Assembly: GCF_905397395.1 (NCBI RefSeq)
Contig: NZ_CAJPVH010000005.1
Span: 121,206 to 185,205 of the forward strand
DNA: 64,000 bases
Direction of reading: 5' to 3'
From: Cupriavidus campinensis
GTDB taxonomy: Bacteria; Pseudomonadota; Gammaproteobacteria; Burkholderiales; Burkholderiaceae
Position 1 is the first letter of the stretch. Every line of letters begins with the position of its first letter. The notes beneath the pieces were generated by a model, which saw only the letters and a program-made list of their open reading frames with translations, did not search any database and was not told the origin of the DNA. A program made the translations under genes and the position numbers. Shown one piece after another: positions 1 through 10,200 of this stretch.

Positions 1-56
1 CCGCCCAGCGCACCGCCACGCCGCACGAGTCCGTGGCGCCGGTGGCCGCACGCTGA
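1..56 (+). CDS. C-terminal end of an upstream gene (partial)
   Basis: Reading from base 3, an open frame of 17 codons with G/C-rich third positions ends at a TGA at 54-56. It has no start in the window, so it may be the tail of a gene lying before the window. The product cannot be named, and the frame is short enough to be chance. Confidence 0.3.
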   Translation, partial: AQRTATPHESVAPVAAR

Positions 57-133
57 TGTGTGCCGCCCCGCTGCCGCCTGCGGGAGCGGGGCGATCACCC
101 GCCGCACTCTTCACATTCCTCGCCAGACCGAAC

Positions 134-1129
134 ATGCAACCTCAAGAACAAATCGAAGCGCTCAACTCCTCGCGTCGCAAGCTGCTCGTCTCGGGCGCCG
201 GCACCGTCGGCGTGGCCGCCGTCGCCGCGCTGTCCGCCACCACCCAGGCCAATGCCGCCGGCAAGCCGCAGGCCGGCGCTACCCATCACCCCGCAGGAGG
301 CAACACCATGAGCACCATCACCACCAAGGACGGCACGCAGATTTTCTACAAGGACTGGGGCTCGGGCCGCCCGGTCGTGTTCTCGCACGGCTGGCCGCTC
401 AACGCGGACGCCTGGGACGCGCAGATGCTGTTCCTGGTGCAGAAGGGCTTCCGCGTGATTGCCCATGACCGTCGCGGCCATGGCCGCTCGGGCCAGCCGG
501 CGCAGGGCAACAACATGGACACCTACGCCGACGACCTCGCCGCGCTGCTCGACGCACTCGACATCAAGGGCGCCACGCTGGTCGGCCACTCCACCGGTGG
601 CGGCGAAGTCACGCACTATATCGGCCGCCACGGCACCAGGCGCGTCGCCAAGGCCGTGCTGATCGGCGCCGTGCCGCCTATCATGGTCAAGACCGCCAAC
701 AACCCCAACGGCCTGCCGATGGAAGTCTTCGATGGCATCCGCAAGGGCGTGACCGACAACCGCTCCCAGTTCTACAAGGACCTGGCCGTGCCGTTCTTCG
801 GCTTCAACCGTCCGGGCGCCAAGGTTTCGCAAGGCACCATCGACGCCTTCTGGGCGCAGGGCATGGCCGGCGGCATCCTGGGCCAGTACGCGTGCATCAA
901 GGAATTCTCGGAAGTCGACTACACCAACGACCTGAAGAAGATCGACGTGCCGACACTCGTCATGCACGGCGACGACGACCAGATCGTGCCGATCGACAAC
1001 GCCGGCAAGCTGTCCGCCAAGATCGTGAAGAACGCCACGCTGAAGGTCTACCCCGGCGCGCCGCACGGCATGTGCGTGACCCACGCCGACCAGATCAACG
1101 CCGATCTGCTCGCCTTCCTGAACACCTGA
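134..1129 (+). CDS. Tat-exported alpha/beta hydrolase (non-heme chloroperoxidase family)
   Basis: An alpha/beta-fold hydrolase of the cofactor-free chloroperoxidase/esterase type. Residues about 14-45 form a twin-arginine signal (SRRKLLVSG, a hydrophobic stretch, then ANA), so the mature enzyme should be periplasmic. The catalytic core starts near residue 60. It has the nucleophile elbow GHSTGGG, an acid in HGDDDQIVP and the histidine in APHGMCVTH. The start at 134 is chosen because it gives a complete Tat signal; an upstream in-frame ATG at 56 adds nothing recognisable. A second in-frame ATG at 308 has a much better ribosome site and matches where cytoplasmic family members begin. It is the first gene of a close-packed run reaching the porin at 6611. 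The substrate is unknown. Confidence 0.85.
   Translation: MQPQEQIEALNSSRRKLLVSGAGTVGVAAVAALSATTQANAAGKPQAGATHHPAGGNTMSTITTKDGTQIFYKDWGSGRPVVFSHGWPLNADAWDAQMLFLVQKGFRVIAHDRRGHGRSGQPAQGNNMDTYADDLAALLDALDIKGATLVGHSTGGGEVTHYIGRHGTRRVAKAVLIGAVPPIMVKTANNPNGLPMEVFDGIRKGVTDNRSQFYKDLAVPFFGFNRPGAKVSQGTIDAFWAQGMAGGILGQYACIKEFSEVDYTNDLKKIDVPTLVMHGDDDQIVPIDNAGKLSAKIVKNATLKVYPGAPHGMCVTHADQINADLLAFLNT
295..310 (+). promoter_or_regulatory. Strong internal ribosome site and alternative start
   Basis: AGGAGG at 295-300 lies seven bases before an in-frame ATG at 308, inside the hydrolase gene. Initiation here would give a protein without the Tat signal, starting MSTITTKDG, the usual N-terminus of cytosolic chloroperoxidase-like hydrolases. 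The ATG at 134 has no obvious Shine-Dalgarno sequence. Confidence 0.5.
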
Positions 1130-1142
1130 TCCGAGCCGCACC

Positions 1143-3080
1143 ATGTCAGTTACCCGCCGGCATTTCATTGCCTCGGCTGCCGCACTCGGTGCGGCGGCTT
1201 CTTCGGAGCTCTTCGCCATGACATCCGCCACGCCAGACCTCATCCTGGTCAACGGCAAGTTCGCCACGCTTGACCGCGCCAACCCCCAGGCCGATGCCGT
1301 CGCCATCCAGAATGGCCGCTTCATCGGCGTGGGCGCGCGCCAGGACATCATGAAACTGGCCGGCACGCAGACGAAGATCGTCGACCTGAACGGCCGGCGG
1401 GCCATTCCCGGGCTGATCGACAGCCACATGCACATCATCCGGGGCGGCCTGAACTACAACATGGAACTGCGCTGGGACGGCGTGCGCTCGCTGGCGGACG
1501 CCATGCGCATGCTCAAGGACCAGGTGGCCCGCACGCCGGCTCCGCAATGGGTGCGCGTGGTGGGCGGCTTCACCGAGCACCAGTTCGTCGAAAAGCGCCT
1601 GCCCACCATCGAGGAACTGAACGCCGCGGCGCCGGACACTCCGGTCTTCATCCTCCACCTGTACGACCGCGCCATCCTCAACGGCGCGGCGCTGCGCGCG
1701 GTGGGCTACAACAAGGACACGCCGAATCCTCCGGGCGGCGAGATCATCCGCGACAAGGCCGGCAATCCTACCGGCCTGCTGCTGGCCAAGCCCAACGCCA
1801 CCATCCTCTACGCCACGCTGGCCAAGGGCCCGAAGCTGCCGCCCGAGTACCAGAAGAACTCCACGCGCCATTTCATGCGCGAAGTGAACCGGCTTGGCGT
1901 GACCGGCGTGATCGATGCTGGCGGCGGCTACCAGAACTACCCCGATGACTACAACATCATCGAGGACCTGCACAAGGAAGGCCAGCTCACCGTGCGGCTG
2001 GCTTACAACCTGTTCACGCAGAAGCCCAAGGAAGAACTGAGCGACTTCAAGACCTGGACCTCGACCGTCAAGCCGGGCCAGGGCGATGACCTCTACCGCC
2101 ACAACGGCGCCGGCGAGATGCTGGTCTACACTGCGGCAGACTTCGAGGACTTCCGCGTGGAACGGCCCGACATGCCCCCGTCGATGGAAGGCGACCTCGA
2201 GCCCGTGATCCGCCTGCTGGCCGAGAAGCGCTGGCCGTGGCGCCTGCACGCCACCTACAACGAGACCATCACGCGCGCGCTGGATGTCTACGAGAAGGTG
2301 GCCAAGGACATCCCGTTCGATGGCCTGAACTGGTTCTTCGACCACGCCGAGACCATCACCGACCGCAATATCGACCGCATCGCGGCATTGGGCGGCGGTA
2401 TCGCCGTGCAGCACCGCATGGCCTACCAGGGCGAGTACTTCGTCGAGCGCTACGGCGCCAAGGCTGCCGAGGCCACGCCGCCGATCAAGCGGATGCTGGA
2501 GCGTGGCGTCAAGGTGGGCGCCGGCACCGATGCCACGCGCGTGGCCTCCTACAACCCATGGGTGTCGCTGTACTGGCTGACCACGGGCAAGACCGTGGGC
2601 GGCATGGCGATGTACCCGCAAGCCAACCTGCTCGACCGCGAAACCGCGCTGCGCCTCTGGACCGAGGCCAACACGTGGTTCTCGTCGGAAGTCGGCAAGA
2701 AGGGCCAGATCAAGGTGGGCCAGCTGGCCGACCTGGCCGTGCTGTCGCAGGATTACTTCAGTGTGCCGGGCGACGACATCCAGGACATCACCTCGGTGAT
2801 GACGATCCTGGGCGGCAAGGTGGTCTACGGCGACAACGAGTTCAACAAGCTGTCGCCCGAGATTCCGCCGGCCATGCCGGACTGGTCGCCGGCCCGCCAC
2901 GGCAGCCAGTACCAGCCCCGCCCGCAGGCCAAGGCCCTCGCGCTGGCCACCGCCTGCGGCTGCGCCAGTTCCTGCGGTGTGCACGGCCACGCGCACGCCA
3001 AGGCGTGGACGTCGAGCGTGCCGACCGCTGACGAAAGCTCGTTCTGGGGCGCGCTGGGCTGCTCGTGCTGGGCGTTCTGA
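1143..3080 (+). CDS. Exported amidohydrolase (YtcJ-like) with Cys/His-rich C-terminal tail
   Basis: A 645-residue metal-dependent amidohydrolase of the YtcJ/N-substituted formamide deformylase group. A Tat-like leader (VTRRHFIASAAALG) starts the protein. The beta-sandwich begins near residue 30 (LILVNGKFATLD), and the metal site IPGLIDSHMH lies near residue 95. Further metal/catalytic positions fit FDHAE and GTDAT. After the normal end of the fold there is a tail of about 45 residues with CGCASSCGVHGHAHA and a final GCSCWAF, giving five Cys and several His. The gene begins 13 bp after the hydrolase stop and is followed by doxX at 3117, so co-transcription is likely. The substrate is unknown; the name reflects the fold only. 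Confidence 0.85.
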   Translation: MSVTRRHFIASAAALGAAASSELFAMTSATPDLILVNGKFATLDRANPQADAVAIQNGRFIGVGARQDIMKLAGTQTKIVDLNGRRAIPGLIDSHMHIIRGGLNYNMELRWDGVRSLADAMRMLKDQVARTPAPQWVRVVGGFTEHQFVEKRLPTIEELNAAAPDTPVFILHLYDRAILNGAALRAVGYNKDTPNPPGGEIIRDKAGNPTGLLLAKPNATILYATLAKGPKLPPEYQKNSTRHFMREVNRLGVTGVIDAGGGYQNYPDDYNIIEDLHKEGQLTVRLAYNLFTQKPKEELSDFKTWTSTVKPGQGDDLYRHNGAGEMLVYTAADFEDFRVERPDMPPSMEGDLEPVIRLLAEKRWPWRLHATYNETITRALDVYEKVAKDIPFDGLNWFFDHAETITDRNIDRIAALGGGIAVQHRMAYQGEYFVERYGAKAAEATPPIKRMLERGVKVGAGTDATRVASYNPWVSLYWLTTGKTVGGMAMYPQANLLDRETALRLWTEANTWFSSEVGKKGQIKVGQLADLAVLSQDYFSVPGDDIQDITSVMTILGGKVVYGDNEFNKLSPEIPPAMPDWSPARHGSQYQPRPQAKALALATACGCASSCGVHGHAHAKAWTSSVPTADESSFWGALGCSCWAF

Positions 3081-3116
3081 TGCCCCTGTTCCTTGATTGC
3101 TGACCGGAGACCGGCC

Positions 3117-3542
3117 ATGGCTGATACCACTTCCTCGATGAGATCGGCCACGGCCGGCTCGGGCGTCCTGCCGCGCTGGGTGCGCTGGGTCGCCCTACTG
3201 CTGCTTTGCGGCGCCTATATTCAGGGCGGCCTCGTCAAGCTGTTCGACTTTCCCGGCGCGGTGGCCGAGATGGAGCACTTCGGCCTCACGCCGGCCGTGC
3301 CGATGGCCGTCGCCACGATCGTGCTGGAGCTGGGCGCTGCCGCGCTGATCCTGCTCGGCCGCTGGCGCTGGCTTGGCGCGCTGGCGCTGGCCGTGTTCAC
3401 GATCGCCGCCACCTTCATGGCCAACCGTTTCTGGAGCGCGCCGCCCGAGGCCCGTTTCATGCTCGCCAACGCCTTCTTCGAGCATCTGGGCCTGGCCGGG
3501 GCCTTCGTGCTCGTGGCGTGGGAAGACCTCCGCAGACACTGA
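3117..3542 (+). CDS. DoxX family membrane protein
   Basis: A 141-residue DoxX-family protein with four predicted membrane helices: about residues 22-40, 58-75, 80-98 and 112-132. The start at 3117 is preceded by GGAGA six bases upstream. DoxX proteins are small inner-membrane proteins often encoded beside oxidoreductases or redox-stress genes; the biochemical role is generally unsettled. It sits between the amidohydrolase and an exporter in the same tight operon, which suggests a shared stress or detoxification role (inference). Confidence 0.85.
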   Translation: MADTTSSMRSATAGSGVLPRWVRWVALLLLCGAYIQGGLVKLFDFPGAVAEMEHFGLTPAVPMAVATIVLELGAAALILLGRWRWLGALALAVFTIAATFMANRFWSAPPEARFMLANAFFEHLGLAGAFVLVAWEDLRRH

Positions 3543-3546
3543 TTCC

Positions 3547-5175
3547 ATGGCCGATTCCCGCTCCTCCCCTGCCGCCGCCAGCCCTGCCGGTGGCACCTTC
3601 GCCCCGCTCGCCCAGAGCACGTTCGCCGTGCTTTGGGCGGCCACCATTCTCGGCAACATCGGCAGCTTCATGCGCGACGTGGCCAGCGCCTGGCTGGCCA
3701 CGGACCTGTCTTCATCCCCCGCTGCCGTCGCCACGATCCAGGCCGCCGCCACGCTGCCGGTGTTCCTGCTGGCCATTCCGGCCGGCGTGCTGTCCGATAT
3801 CCTTGACCGGCGCCGCTTCCTGATCGTCATCCAGTTCGGCATGGCGATGGTCAGCGGCACGCTGATGCTGCTCGCCTGGAACCAGGCTCTGACCATCGAG
3901 ATCCTGATCGCCATGGCCTTTGCCGGCGGCATCGGCGCGGCCATGATGGGGCCAACATGGCAGTCCATCGTGCCGGAACTGGTGCCGATGCAGGAGCTGA
4001 AGCGCGCCGTGGCGCTCAACGCGCTCGGCGTGAACATCGCGCGTGCCATCGGCCCCGCCGCCGGCGGCCTGCTGCTGGCCGCGTTCGGCGCGGCCACCAC
4101 CTACGGGCTGGACCTGCTCAGCTACCTGTTCGTGATTGCCGCGCTGATCTGGTGGAAGCGCCCCGAGCGCCCCTCCGACCCACTGCGCGAGCATTTCTTC
4201 GGCGCCTTCCGCGCCGGCCTGCGCTTCACGCGCGCCCACAGCCAGCTGCACGTGGTGCTGGCGCGCGCCGCCGTCCACTTCGCGTTCGGCAGCAGCATCT
4301 GGGCGCTGTTGCCGTTGGTCGCCAAGCAACTGCTGCACGGGGGCGCCAGCCTCTACGGCGTGCTGCTGGGCGGCGTGGGCCTGGGCGCCATCCTTGGCGC
4401 GCTGATCATGCCCCGGCTGCAACGCCGGCTCGATGCCGATGGGATGGTGCTGCTCTCCGCGCTCGTCACGGCGGGGGTCATGGCGGTGCTGTCCTTCGCA
4501 CCGCCGGTCTGGATCGCCCTGCCGCTGCTGTTGCTGCTCGGCGCGGCGTGGATCTCGGCGCTGACCACGCTCGGCGGCGTGGCGCAGGCGATTCTGCCGA
4601 ACTGGGTGCGTGGGCGTGCGCTGGCGGTCTACCAGATGGTGTTCAACGGGGCGATGGCCGGTGGCAGCCTGCTGTGGGGCTTCGTGGCGCAAGAGACCGG
4701 CACGCCGCGCGCGCTGCTGATCGCGGCAGCCGGGCTGGTCGTGGCCGCGCTGCTGCTGCACCGCCTGCGCCTGCCGCAGGGCGAGGAAGACCTCGTCCCG
4801 GCACGGCACTGGCCCCAGCCGGAGATGGCGGGCGAGGTCGCTCATGACCGTGGCCCGGTCATGATCCTGATCGAATACTGCGTCACCGCCGCGGACCGTG
4901 ATGCCTTCCTGCGCGCCGTGCACAAGCTCTCCGACGAGCGCCTGCGGGACGGCGCGTTCAACTGGGGCGTGATGGAAGACCCGGCCGACCCCGAGCTGCT
5001 GACCGAATGGTTCCTGGTCGAATCCTGGGCAGAACACCTGCGCCAGCACGAGCGCGTGGCCCACGCCGATGCCGACCTCCAGCGCGATGTCACGCGCTAC
5101 CACACCGGCGCCACGCCGCCACGCGTGCGCCACCTGCTGGGCGTTGGCCTGCCCCCGGGCAAGCCGGCTGCCTGA
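3547..5175 (+). CDS. MFS_3-type exporter with C-terminal soluble domain
   Basis: A 542-residue major facilitator protein of the MFS_3 (EntS-like) type. About 12 membrane helices span residues 20-410, with the loop-2 motif LSDILDRRRFL. The soluble C-terminal part (about 430-540, from PVMILIEYCV) resembles an antibiotic-biosynthesis-monooxygenase-like ferredoxin fold, a combination typical of this family. The start at 3547, four bases after the doxX stop, is preferred over the long open extension that runs back through doxX. Members export siderophores or other small molecules; the cargo here is unknown. Confidence 0.85.
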   Translation: MADSRSSPAAASPAGGTFAPLAQSTFAVLWAATILGNIGSFMRDVASAWLATDLSSSPAAVATIQAAATLPVFLLAIPAGVLSDILDRRRFLIVIQFGMAMVSGTLMLLAWNQALTIEILIAMAFAGGIGAAMMGPTWQSIVPELVPMQELKRAVALNALGVNIARAIGPAAGGLLLAAFGAATTYGLDLLSYLFVIAALIWWKRPERPSDPLREHFFGAFRAGLRFTRAHSQLHVVLARAAVHFAFGSSIWALLPLVAKQLLHGGASLYGVLLGGVGLGAILGALIMPRLQRRLDADGMVLLSALVTAGVMAVLSFAPPVWIALPLLLLLGAAWISALTTLGGVAQAILPNWVRGRALAVYQMVFNGAMAGGSLLWGFVAQETGTPRALLIAAAGLVVAALLLHRLRLPQGEEDLVPARHWPQPEMAGEVAHDRGPVMILIEYCVTAADRDAFLRAVHKLSDERLRDGAFNWGVMEDPADPELLTEWFLVESWAEHLRQHERVAHADADLQRDVTRYHTGATPPRVRHLLGVGLPPGKPAA

Positions 5176-5200
5176 CCCTCCCATTCATATCGCGACCATC

Positions 5201-5488
5201 ATGAAGCTCTATCTCGTCTCCCTGGGCGCCGGCATTCTCGTCGGCATCATCTATGCACTGATGCAGGTGCGCTCCCCGGCGCCGCCCGTGGTGGCGCTGA
5301 TCGGCCTGCTGGGCATGCTGATTGGCGAGCAGGTCGTGCCGCCGATCAAGCGCATGCTGGCCGGCGAGCCGGTCACCGCTGCGTGGTTCCACAGCGAATG
5401 CGTGCCGAAGATTACCGGCGCGCCGCCCAGCACGCTGACCGCCGCCAACAAGGCCGAGGCCGCCAACCCCAACGAGAGCCAGCGCTGA
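5201..5488 (+). CDS. XapX domain protein
   Basis: A 95-residue protein of the XapX (DUF1427) family. It has two short membrane helices (about residues 4-20 and 28-46) joined by a proline-rich turn (RSPAPP), followed by a soluble, low-complexity C-terminus. XapX proteins are usually about 55-95 residues and have no defined biochemical function. The gene starts 25 bp after the exporter stop and ends four bases before the porin ATG, so it is almost certainly part of the same transcript. Confidence 0.85.
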   Translation: MKLYLVSLGAGILVGIIYALMQVRSPAPPVVALIGLLGMLIGEQVVPPIKRMLAGEPVTAAWFHSECVPKITGAPPSTLTAANKAEAANPNESQR

Positions 5489-5492
5489 CCCC

Positions 5493-6611
5493 ATGCCGTA
5501 CCGACGTCTTGTATCGCCGCGCGTCGCCGCGCTGGGGTTGGGGTTGGGACTGTGCCTGGCCGGCGGACCGGCCGCCGCGCAGAGTACCGTGACCATCTAC
5601 GGCCGCCTCAACACGGCCATCGAATATAGCCGCGCCAGCACGGCCACCGACGGCACCGCCCTGGGCAGCGTGGTACGGCAGACCAACTACCGCTCCGTGT
5701 TCGGCCTGCGCGGCGAGGAAGGTCTCGGCGGCAGCCTCAAGGCGCTGTGGCAGATCGAGAGCAACCTGTCACTCGATACCGGCCAGGGCCAGATCGCCAG
5801 CCGCAACTCGCGTATCGGCCTCCAGGGCGACTACGGCCTGTTGTTCATGGGGCACTGGCAAACGCCCTATACCGAGTCGACGGCGGCCTACGACCCGTAC
5901 TATCCGACCACCGCCGGCTACATGGCGCTGATCGGCAACGGCTCCACGTCCTCGTCGGACAACGTGCAGGACACCAGTTCATTCGATCGGCGCCAGAAGA
6001 ACATCGTGCAATACCGCTCGCCGCAGTTCGGCGGCGTGAGCGTGTGGCTGGGCTGGGGGCTGCCGGAGGAGAAGACCACCGTGGCGCGCAATCCGGCGCT
6101 GTACTCGGCGGCGGCGGTCTACGAGCGCGGCCCGCTGAACGCCACCCTGGCCTACGAGGTGCACCAGCACTACCAGGCCGCCGGCCGCAACGACGACGCC
6201 ATCAAGGTCGGCGTGGCCTACCAGCTCTTCGCCGGCACGCGCGTCTCCGCCATCTACGAGCACCTGCACTACCGCACGGATACCGGCGACCTCCAGCGCA
6301 ACGGCTACTACGCCTCGCTGGTGCAGCAGCTCGGCCCCGGCAGCGTGCGGATCGGCTTCGCCTATGCCGCCAATGGCACGGGCGCGTCCACGGACACCAT
6401 CGGTTTCTTCCGCAGCGGCTCTGGCACGGGCGCCACGCAGGTGACGGTGGGCTACGACTATCCGCTCTCCAAGCGCACGGCGCTGTTCGCGTGGTACAGC
6501 CGCATCAACAACCACCCCAACGCCGTCTACGACTTCGCCATCAACGAGCTTGGCGTCAGCGCGGGGGCCGATCCGCAGACCTTTGCCCTGGGCATGCGCC
6601 ACTACTTCTGA
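5493..6611 (+). CDS. Gram-negative trimeric porin
   Basis: A 372-residue outer-membrane porin of the betaproteobacterial porin_4 type. It has a cleavable signal peptide (residues 1-27, ending AAAQ), then STVTIYGRLNTAIEY, the typical first strand, a YDYPLSKRT strand motif and a terminal Phe (ALGMRHYF) as needed for BAM-dependent assembly. The signal peptide contains a small slippage-type repeat, GLGLGL, encoded by repeated GGGTTG units at about 5532-5549. It is the last gene of the operon that starts with the exported hydrolase and may admit that pathway's substrate (inference). Confidence 0.92.
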   Translation: MPYRRLVSPRVAALGLGLGLCLAGGPAAAQSTVTIYGRLNTAIEYSRASTATDGTALGSVVRQTNYRSVFGLRGEEGLGGSLKALWQIESNLSLDTGQGQIASRNSRIGLQGDYGLLFMGHWQTPYTESTAAYDPYYPTTAGYMALIGNGSTSSSDNVQDTSSFDRRQKNIVQYRSPQFGGVSVWLGWGLPEEKTTVARNPALYSAAAVYERGPLNATLAYEVHQHYQAAGRNDDAIKVGVAYQLFAGTRVSAIYEHLHYRTDTGDLQRNGYYASLVQQLGPGSVRIGFAYAANGTGASTDTIGFFRSGSGTGATQVTVGYDYPLSKRTALFAWYSRINNHPNAVYDFAINELGVSAGADPQTFALGMRHYF

Positions 6612-6794
6612 GCCGCCGCAAGCCATACCCAGGTGTCACCCCGCCAGCGCCATGCGGCGCGGCCGCCGTGTGGGACGGGCGCTGACAATACCACCGTATG
6701 ATATGGGGCGCGCCCGCCTGGCAGTATGCTGTGCGCAAGCGATGGGAGCCCGAAGTGGCCCCGTCATCGCTCCGGACTACTCAAGGAATCCCGT

Positions 6795-7184
6795 GTGACT
6801 GCCACCCCGGTGATCGCCATCGTCGATGACGACGCGTCGGTCCGACACGCCCTGGGACGGCTCGTGCGCTCGTTCGACCTCGCCGTGGTGCTATACGCCA
6901 GCGGCGAGGAACTCCTGCAATCGGCCACCCTCGATACGGTTTCCTGCCTGGTAACCGACATACAGATGCCCGTGATGAACGGATTCGCGCTGTGCGAGGC
7001 CCTGCGCGCACGCGGCCTGCACATGCCCGTGATCTTCATGACCGCGTTCGCGCAGCCCGGTCACGAAGCCCGCGCCATGGCCGCCGGCGCGGCATGTTTC
7101 CTGCGCAAGCCTTTCCTCGACACGGCTATCATTGCGTGCATCGAGCGCGCGCTGGCCCCCGCCCCGGCAGACCCAGGCACCTAG
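6795..7184 (+). CDS. Receiver-only response regulator (FixJ-like receiver)
   Basis: A 129-residue CheY-like receiver domain with no output domain. The acidic pair is in AIVDDDASVR, the phospho-acceptor Asp55 in VTDIQMP, Thr in FMTAF and Lys in LRKPF. A GTG start at 6795 is chosen because AAGGAA lies six bases upstream and translation begins directly at the receiver fold; an upstream in-frame ATG at 6726 adds a non-homologous stretch. The large FixL-type histidine kinase starts 78 bp downstream and is the likely phosphodonor. Without an output domain it may act as a phosphate sink, or pass the signal through an unlinked partner. Confidence 0.85.
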   Translation: MTATPVIAIVDDDASVRHALGRLVRSFDLAVVLYASGEELLQSATLDTVSCLVTDIQMPVMNGFALCEALRARGLHMPVIFMTAFAQPGHEARAMAAGAACFLRKPFLDTAIIACIERALAPAPADPGT

Positions 7185-7262
7185 CGCGGCGCAACGCCCC
7201 CACCCCCGCCCCACTATCCGCACCGGCCCACCGGTGCGGCGGCCGGCAATAGACGCCTCACG

Positions 7263-10200
7263 ATGACGCCCTACGACCCAAGCCCGGCCACCCTTGCATC
7301 GCTGGACGAATTCGCCCTCACGCCGCTCTGCCACAACGGCATCGTCGCGCTCTCACGCGGCCATCATGTCGAGGACGGCCGCACCCTGCTGGTGGCGCAC
7401 GCGGCGTCGGTGCTGACCGAGGGCGAGGCGGCACGCCGGCTCCACAATGAATTCAGCCTCGCCGCCAAGCTGCGCCCGGCCTGGGCGATGATGCCGCGCG
7501 CCTGCGTGCAGCACCGGGGCGGCGTGGCATTGGTGTACGACGACACAGACGCGGTGCCGCTGGCGAGCCTGCCGCCCGCGCCCCTGCCGGTTATCCGGCT
7601 GCTCCCCCTGGCCGAAAGTGCCAGCCAGGCCCTGCGCGCCGCGCATGAGGCCGGGCTGATCCACAAGGCGATCATGCCGTCGGCCCTCTTCGCCGACGCG
7701 GAAGGCCGGTGCCGTCTCACGCGCTTCGGCCTGGCCACCGCACAACAGTGGGACATCGCCGACGCCCTGCCGCCGCACACCCTGGCCGGCGGCGAGGGCC
7801 TGGCCTATATGTCGCCCGAACACACCGGACGCACCCGCAACGGGCTGGACGCGCGCAGCGACCTGTATTCCCTTGGCGTCGTGCTGTACCGCCTGGCCAC
7901 CGGCCAGCTGCCGTTCGCCGCGCGTGATCCGGCCGACCCCAACGAGTGGATCCACGCCCATGTGGCCAGCGAACCCCTGCCACCGCACCGGCTGGCCGCC
8001 GGCGTGCCGGAAGCGCTGTCGCTGCTGATCATGAAGCTGCTCGACAAGCGCCCCAGCCGGCGCTACCAGTCCGCGGCGGGGCTGGAGGCGGATATCCGGC
8101 GCTGCCGGGCCGCATGGAGCACGCTCGGCCGGATCGACGTCTTCGAACTGGGCCGCCGCGACCAGCCCGCCGAACTCGAGTTGCCGGAGCGGCTCCTTGC
8201 CCGCGACGCCGAGCTGCGCGAACTCGCCGAAGCCTACGCGCACGTGGCCCTCACGGGCCAGCACGCACTGGTGACCGTGCGCGGGCCGTCCGGCATCGGC
8301 AAATCTGCCCTGATGCGGGCCTTTGTCGACCCCCTGCGCCAGCAGCAGGTCTGCTGCGCCGTGGGCAAGGCCGACCAGTTCCGGAACGAGGCCCCCTACG
8401 CCGCCATCGCGGAGGCCTTCCACGGGCTGGTCATCGATATCCTCGGCCAGCCCGAAGAGCGCGTGCGCCACTGGCAGGCGCGCGTCAGCCACGGCCTGGG
8501 CCCGTATGCGCGCACCGCCGTGAGCATCGCGCCCGCGCTCGCGGCGCTGACCGGCCCGTTGCCCGCCCCGGCACGGGGAGACAGCGCCGATACCGCCGTG
8601 CATTTCGATCTGGCGATGCGCAACCTCGTCGGCACCTTCGGGCTGCCGGAGCGCCCGCTGGTATTGGTGATCGAGGACTTCCAGTGGCTCGACCCTTCTT
8701 CCCGGCAACTGCTTGCGCGCCTGCTGGACTGCACCACGCCGCTGCCGCTGCTGATCGTGGGCAGCACGCGCGGGTTGGACGATGCGCTGGACGATGCGTT
8801 GGACGATTCGCTGGCTCGCCCGGAAGGCAGACCCCAGGACCGCCACCTGGCGCTGCAACCGCTCGACGTGGAGGCCGTGGGCACGCTGCTGGCCGAAACG
8901 CTGCGCGCCCGCCGGCGCGACCTGCAGCCGCTGGCGGGGCTGGTCCACGCGAAGACGCTCGGCAACCCGTTCTTCGTCGGCCAGTTCATCAAGACCATGG
9001 TCGATGACCGGCTTGTCACCTACTCGCCCGACGACGGCAGCTGGCAGTACGATTTCCAGCACATCGCACGGCACGCCTACACGGACAACGTCGCCGACAT
9101 GGTGCTCCAGCGCCTGGAGCGGCTGCCGCCGCGCACGCGCCAGCTGCTGGGCGGCATGGCGTGCCTGGGCCGGCAGTCGGAGGTGGCGCTGATCTGTGCC
9201 GCGTTCGAGGTGGAAGAGCGCGCGCTGCACGCCCTTTTGGCCCCGGCGCGCGCTGCGGACGCCATCGGCCTGCAGGAGCCCGGCTACGTGTTCTCGCACG
9301 ACCGCGTGCAGGAGGCCGCGCACGCGCTGCTGACGCCCGAGGAGCGCGACCGCGTGCACCTGCGCGTGGGCCGGCTGCTGCGGGACGCCCCCGACACCAC
9401 GGAAGGCGCCCTGCGCGACGACACCCTGTTCCGCGCCACCGAACTGCTGGCGCAGGTGGTGGAGCTGATCACCGACCCCGACGAAGCCGTCCAGTCTGCC
9501 CGCCTGTGCCTCGCCGCCGCCACGCGCGCGCGGCGCGCCATCGCCTATCCGGCCGCGCTGGACGCCGTCACCGCGGGCCTGGCCTTCGTGCGCACCGCGC
9601 GTGTGCACGGGCATGCCGGCGCCGGCGAGGTGGAATTCGCGTTGCTGCGCGAGCGCTGCGCGTGCCTGTTCCAGCAAGGCAGGCTGCCCGAGGCGCTGAC
9701 CCTGGCCGAAACCCTGCTCGAGGCAAACGCGCCCCCGCGCCAACTTGCCGAGGTCTACCGGCTCAAGACGGAACTCCATACCCGGCGCTCGGAGAACGCG
9801 CTGGCGGTGGAAACGGCCATCCGCGGACTGCGCATGTTCGGCATTTCGCTGTCCGCGCACCCCTCGGCCGCGGATGCCGACGCCGCCTACCGCGCCATCG
9901 AGGCGCGGCTGGACGCCCACGGACTCAAGGCGCTGGCGCACCTTCCCCAGATGTCGGACCCCGATGTCATGGCGGCCATGGCGCTGCTGGCTGCGCTATC
10001 CGTGCCCGCCAGTTTCGTCGACGAGCACCTGGCCTTCCTGGAACTGTGCGAGATGATCTGGCTGACGCTCGCGCATGGCATCAGCGGCCCCTCCACCGCC
10101 GCGCTGGGCTGGCTCGGTGTGCTGGTCTGCCATCGCTACGCGGCCTACGAGGACGGCTTCCGCTACGGCGCGATGGCGCGGGAACTGGTCACGCGGCATG

